Part shown: piece by piece, positions 59,840 through 64,000 of the stretch
Layout of the letters: each line of letters starts with the position of its first letter
Position numbering within the stretch: the first letter of the stretch is position 1
Assembly: GCA_949318235.1 (NCBI GenBank)
Contig: OX439132.1
Span: 3,593,689 to 3,657,688, forward strand
Source of the DNA: Ecdyonurus torrentis
Taxonomy: Eukaryota > Arthropoda > Insecta > Ephemeroptera > Heptageniidae
Length of the DNA: 64,000 bases
Direction: 5' to 3'
Translations under genes and position numbers: made by a program
Notes under the pieces: model-generated
What the model was told of the DNA's origin: nothing
The model's database searches: none
What the model saw: the letters and a program-made list of their open reading frames with translations, nothing else

Positions 59840-61250
59840 GAATTTATTTTTTTATTTTTAGACAAAAATTACCAAGACTATAAGTTTATCATAACTTTTT
59901 GAGTTCTGGTGCGTTTTTTAGCGTCCCGGAATCCAAAATTTTGAACTTTGTTATTTTTGGGACACTCAAAATGTATAAATGTATAGTACGCAAGAACTTA
60001 AAAAGTTATCATAGACTTACTCTTACAAAAAGTTATAGTCATTTTTGCCTAAAAGCAATGCTGCGGGTTTCTTTAAAACGCTGGTTTTTGAGGCTGGATT
60101 GGCCCCCGAAGAGAGAGGTCTCAATCACTTACGTTATATCGCCATATTTGACTACATCAATATTTAATTTATATAATTGCTTGCGCACACACATAATTTG
60201 CAATATGTTATAATATTTCGTTTGAGGTCTACATAATAAAGTAGATAATATAAGAATAGCTCGTGCAGCAGCGTTAATTTTGGTGCGATATTGATCAAAT
60301 AAAAGAGACAAAAAGTCTGTCTGTTATCTCTGAAATTTAAATATTGATAAGATAAAGCAAGAGAAAGTTAGATGAAAATAATGATAGAAGAAGAAGAAAT
60401 TATTTATTTATTTCCCCCTCCTTTTTTCATATACAATATCTAATATTACTAAAACTTCTTTTTTTTTTAAAAAAAATTACAATGTAAATAATTTTTACGT
60501 GTCTCTTCTGTTGGTTAGTTTTCACTACGACATTATAATGTACATAATGTATATTTTTATTTCAAAAAGCACGACGTTTGAATGCGGATCCACATGAATG
60601 TTAAATTGACTATTATAAATGCCGTAAGATTATTTGTGAACTTCAGAATATGCAGTTTTTGATGGAAAATAATATTTAGTTTTTAAATTTCAATATTGAG
60701 GCAATAAATCAATAAATTAAACAAATAAACGCATTGTTTCAAAATTTTATTTTATTGTTGCCTATGACAATACCATGTATTATAATATGAAGAATTTGTT
60801 GACCAAAATCTCCATAAGAATACATTGTAATGCCATAAGGTAATATAATAATATTTTATGTGGCTTTGTCTGTACTTTTTATTCTTCCTGTTCAAACATG
60901 GCGACTAAGCGTAACCTCATTGATTTAAACCCTCCTATATTAACTAATTGTATACTCACATTTTATTTTGTCACTCCAAACCTAGAACTGAACTCTGATA
61001 TTTTCACTCGGGTGTGAAATATTACGTTACATATTTATTAAGGTACAGTTGAAATATGTAATGAATTTTTTTCATATTTGAGTTTGTGGATTATTTTTGT
61101 ATTTGTATAGCAATAGAAGGATAGAAAATATATATTTCAATATTTTTTTGTAATAAAATTTATTAAACGTTTTTTTAAGCTGTTTATTTATTTCGTTATG
61201 TCCATTCCTATAATATTTCTTACCTGCGGTGACGAAGCGCCAATCAGAGG
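59840..61250. other. downstream spacer of the transporter gene
   Basis: It may include a 3' UTR up to about 60260. A short open frame of 104 codons (59899-60213) has no recognisable features. No further gene seen. Confidence 0.4.
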
Positions 61251-61257
61251 CGCTAGA

Positions 61258-61490
61258 TCAGCCTGCATAGAAGTTTCCACGGTTTCTCTAGGCTGTCATG
61301 GCGAATGCCGGGCTGTGTATTTAGGACGTGGCCAGCCCGTGTGTGCTGTTTCTATTGATTGGAAGTCCTTACCTGTCGATAAGACAATGTCTTGACTGGG
61401 ACTATGGATAACAAAATACCACGTTATGGTACCACAATAACAAAATATAATTATATAGAAAGCCAAAAAAAAAAAAAAAAAAAAAAAAAA
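61258..61490 (+). mobile_element. 5'-truncated SINE copy
   Basis: Shares about 150 bp with the body of the SINE at 11135-11490 (ggtttctctaggctgtcatg, gcgaatgccgggctgtgta, cttacctgtcgataagacaa) but lacks the tRNA-like head. It ends in a poly(A) run (61465-61491). Confidence 0.8.
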
Positions 61491-62779
61491 AGTGCGCAAG
61501 ACCCTCATTTAAAATTACGCTTAAGGGAAGAAATAACTTGTTTTTTGTTTTTGCGATTTAAAAAAAAACTACTGTATTAAGGGGTAATGAGCTACAGAGT
61601 GAAAATTTTTTTAAAAAATTTAGTTGTTATTATATAGCAATATCATCAAAAAATAAATAATAAAATTGCATTAAAATATTTAATTTACGTTTAATTAGCA
61701 TTTAATCGCAGTTTTAATTTTCGCAATTTAAAACGCATTCATCTCCTAAAATAACTGAAAAAATAATATTTTCTTTATACTGTTGCATTAAGCATACTTT
61801 TGTTAAGGGCACTGGCTACTTTAATTTTTTTTTTAGATACGAATAAACCCGAAATTTAAATTATTTCTGAAATGATTTTTTTAAGTGAAGTTTAAGCATA
61901 TTTTCAAACTTATCATAAGCCTAACTTCAGCGCATGATTAAATATAGTAAAAGTATGAATTGAACTATGAGACTTAGTCTATCCGCTAGACAATTTTATT
62001 ACCTTTACTAGGACACAAATATTTTTGCAAATTAATTTTTATTAAAATTGATGAACGTGATATAAGTAATAAATCTAAGGTTTTTGAAACTTTTCTCTAA
62101 TGCAGCAGTATTAGTGCGCCTCTATTAGACTTTTTAAGTACTTTGTCATAGAGCACATATTCTTCAAAGTGGAGGGAGGTATTTTTTTAATGCCTTGTTT
62201 CAGCCTCTCCGCCTGGCCGGCCGGTTTCTCTGCCTGCAGTTCGCAATATTTACATTGTTACCTGAGTGCTCGTATTGCTTTACACTTTTACACCTTTCTT
62301 CTCATTCTAAATAAAATATATATACACGGAACAATTTTAGTTTAGTTGAAGTTGTATATTCCCGAACCCGAACGTATATAATATTATAATAAAAAAAAAT
62401 ACTACTAAAATATAGACAGACAAAAACTATAAAGGAAATTGATGCCATTTTTGAAATAGGATTTAATTAAAATATGCGATAAAAAAAAATGAAAGGGCTT
62501 TGAATAAATAAATTTAAAAAAATAGAGATAAAAGACGCAATTTTTCAGCTTAACGTCCTGCTGAAAGCGCTTCGACGCCATATTGGAGCAATGAATAACA
62601 TTGCTCAGCATATAGGAAAAAACGTGAGTTTCAATCATTTTCTTAAGAAATAAAAGTTAGTTTTATTTTTTATTATTTATTATTATAATTATTTTTTAAT
62701 CATTATTATTTTTCTTGCATGCATTTACTGGAAACCTTACAACAATTAATACTCACAAAAATATTCCGAAGTATTTTGT

Positions 62780-62782
<3 letters not shown>

Positions 62783-62824
<42 letters not shown>
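62783..62824. repeat. poly(T) tract
   Basis: About 42 T in non-coding DNA. The dispersed GACGCCAT...GCTCAGCATA repeat (62570-62650) lies just upstream. Confidence 0.9.
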
Positions 62825-62827
<3 letters not shown>

Positions 62828-63039
62828 TATACTAGCCGATGTTACGGCTTCGTAAAACACTATAGCAAAACATCTAATCAACCCAAGTCCGGTGCTTGAT
62901 ATTAATTTCGATGCAAAATAAAATTTTGAATAATTTTTTCCAAGCTCTATGAAAAACACAAACAAACGATGAGAGAGAAAAAAGGTGCAGTATAAAAGCA
63001 AGGAAGCAATGAGCAGTTTTTCAATAGAAGAAGGGATTA

Positions 63040-63410
63040 TCTGTTACCTGAAAACACAACCCAATTATCTTACCTGTGAATGATTTTTATAACTCGCGAA
63101 GTAACATTTACATGAAACCAAATTTACTTCAGATGTTAGTTTTAATAAAAATCATGCAAATTACTTTTTTGATCGAAGTTCTACCGTCAATTTGAACTTT
63201 CGTGATTTAAAAGTAATAAAAATTACGTAATATTTTTATTTGAATAAGTTAATTTAAAATAATGCTAGAACTTCGATTAAAAAAGAAATCTACATGATTT
63301 TTAATGAAACTAACATATAATGAATTTAATTCACTGTGACTGTTACTTCGCGAGTTATCAAAATCATTGACGCGTAAAAGATAATTGGGTCGTTTTTTTC
63401 AGATGGCAGG
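63040..63410. mobile_element. palindromic element of about 370 bp
   Basis: Left ttacctgaaaacacaaccca, attatctta, aactcgcgaagtaac. Right gttacttcgcgagtt, aagataattgggtcg. The inner arms pair gatcgaagttcta with tagaacttcgatt. The centre is near 63215. Confidence 0.78.
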
Positions 63411-64000
63411 TATGAAAAAAAAAACTATGAAGGTAAACCTATGCATGAAAAAAGTAAACAAAGACCGCTACAGCCACTAGACTAGACTATGTGTCTCCAA
63501 ATTTTGAGCCCCGGGCTATTTTTTCCCCCGTCTTGCATCCCCTCCAACTTTGTCATAAACTTACAATTTTTTTAACTCACTCCACTTTTTGTTGACGTCA
63601 GGGTATGACACCCCTTCCCCCTTTTACCTGAGCTATGACAATGCCATCTAGGTGGAAATGCTTGAAATTCCTGCGTGACCCATTACCCCTTAATTGCAGA
63701 ACAATTTAAATGAGAAATAAAGAAATACTTAAACGTGCAGTTTTAAGCAAATAATAAATCATTGCCCGGTAGAAGCATTGCCACGTGCTAAAAATTTCTA
63801 AAATAATACAAATTAATTATATATACTGTAATGATAAAATGATGTCTTAATTGAGTTCTTTAGTACGTAACTTGGAAACATTACAATTAAGTTGAAATTA
63901 TTCTGAGAAATACATTTTAATAACTTTTTGTCTTTTTGCGCTTGCATCTAATTGATGAATAATCATATATTGTCAGTAAAAAAAACAGTATATATAAAAA

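Noticed and set aside
59899..60213. 104-codon plus-strand open frame
   Set aside because: It lies in the likely 3' UTR and downstream region, with no family similarity and no splice context.

Overview
This is a window of AT-rich animal nuclear DNA. It holds three spliced protein-coding genes, set in introns and spacers packed with microsatellites, homopolymer runs and foldback (inverted-repeat) transposable elements. Split genes with GT-AG introns, a THAP zinc-finger gene, a TGN38/KCT2-type trans-Golgi gene and an SLC7 light-chain transporter show it is a metazoan. The very long AG/CT tracts and the low GC would fit an arthropod, perhaps a decapod crustacean, but nothing seen fixes the taxon.

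Layout: (1) 1-8.4 kb is intergenic, with no convincing gene and several degraded foldback elements. (2) 8.5-16.9 kb, minus strand: a five-exon gene for a 555-residue type I membrane protein. It has a signal peptide, an eight-cysteine lumenal region, a Ser/acidic low-complexity stalk, one membrane segment and a cytosolic tail with a YRKL sorting motif, so it is a TGOLN2 (TGN38)/KCT2 homologue. (3) 18.8-23.6 kb, minus strand: a THAP-domain gene. Two separate first exons each encode the first half of the THAP zinc finger and both splice in frame to the same second half. The inferred protein also has CtBP-like motifs and a C-terminal coiled coil. (4) 23.6-33.9 kb is mostly non-coding, with candidate 5' UTR exons (best at 30190-30345) for the next gene. 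(5) 33.9-59.8 kb, plus strand: eleven coding exons for a 502-residue b(0,+)-type amino-acid transporter light chain (SLC7A9-like). One of its introns uses a GC-AG donor. (6) 59.8-64 kb is downstream spacer with a SINE fragment and another foldback element.

The least expected content is the set of foldback elements. It includes a 4.3-kb element with hAT-like ends and an exact 8-bp target duplication, a 1.19-kb palindrome with nearly identical arms, a 356-bp palindrome with an exact 9-bp duplication, and TTAA-flanked palindromes in several copies. There is also a 2.07-kb element built from degenerate CATCGTTATTTCAT-type units, and a tRNA-derived SINE nested inside a foldback. Many lie in introns of the transporter gene in transcribed DNA, so its pre-mRNA should be able to form long hairpins. 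All gene models were assembled by hand from splice-site phase and protein similarity. No transcript evidence or database search was available.
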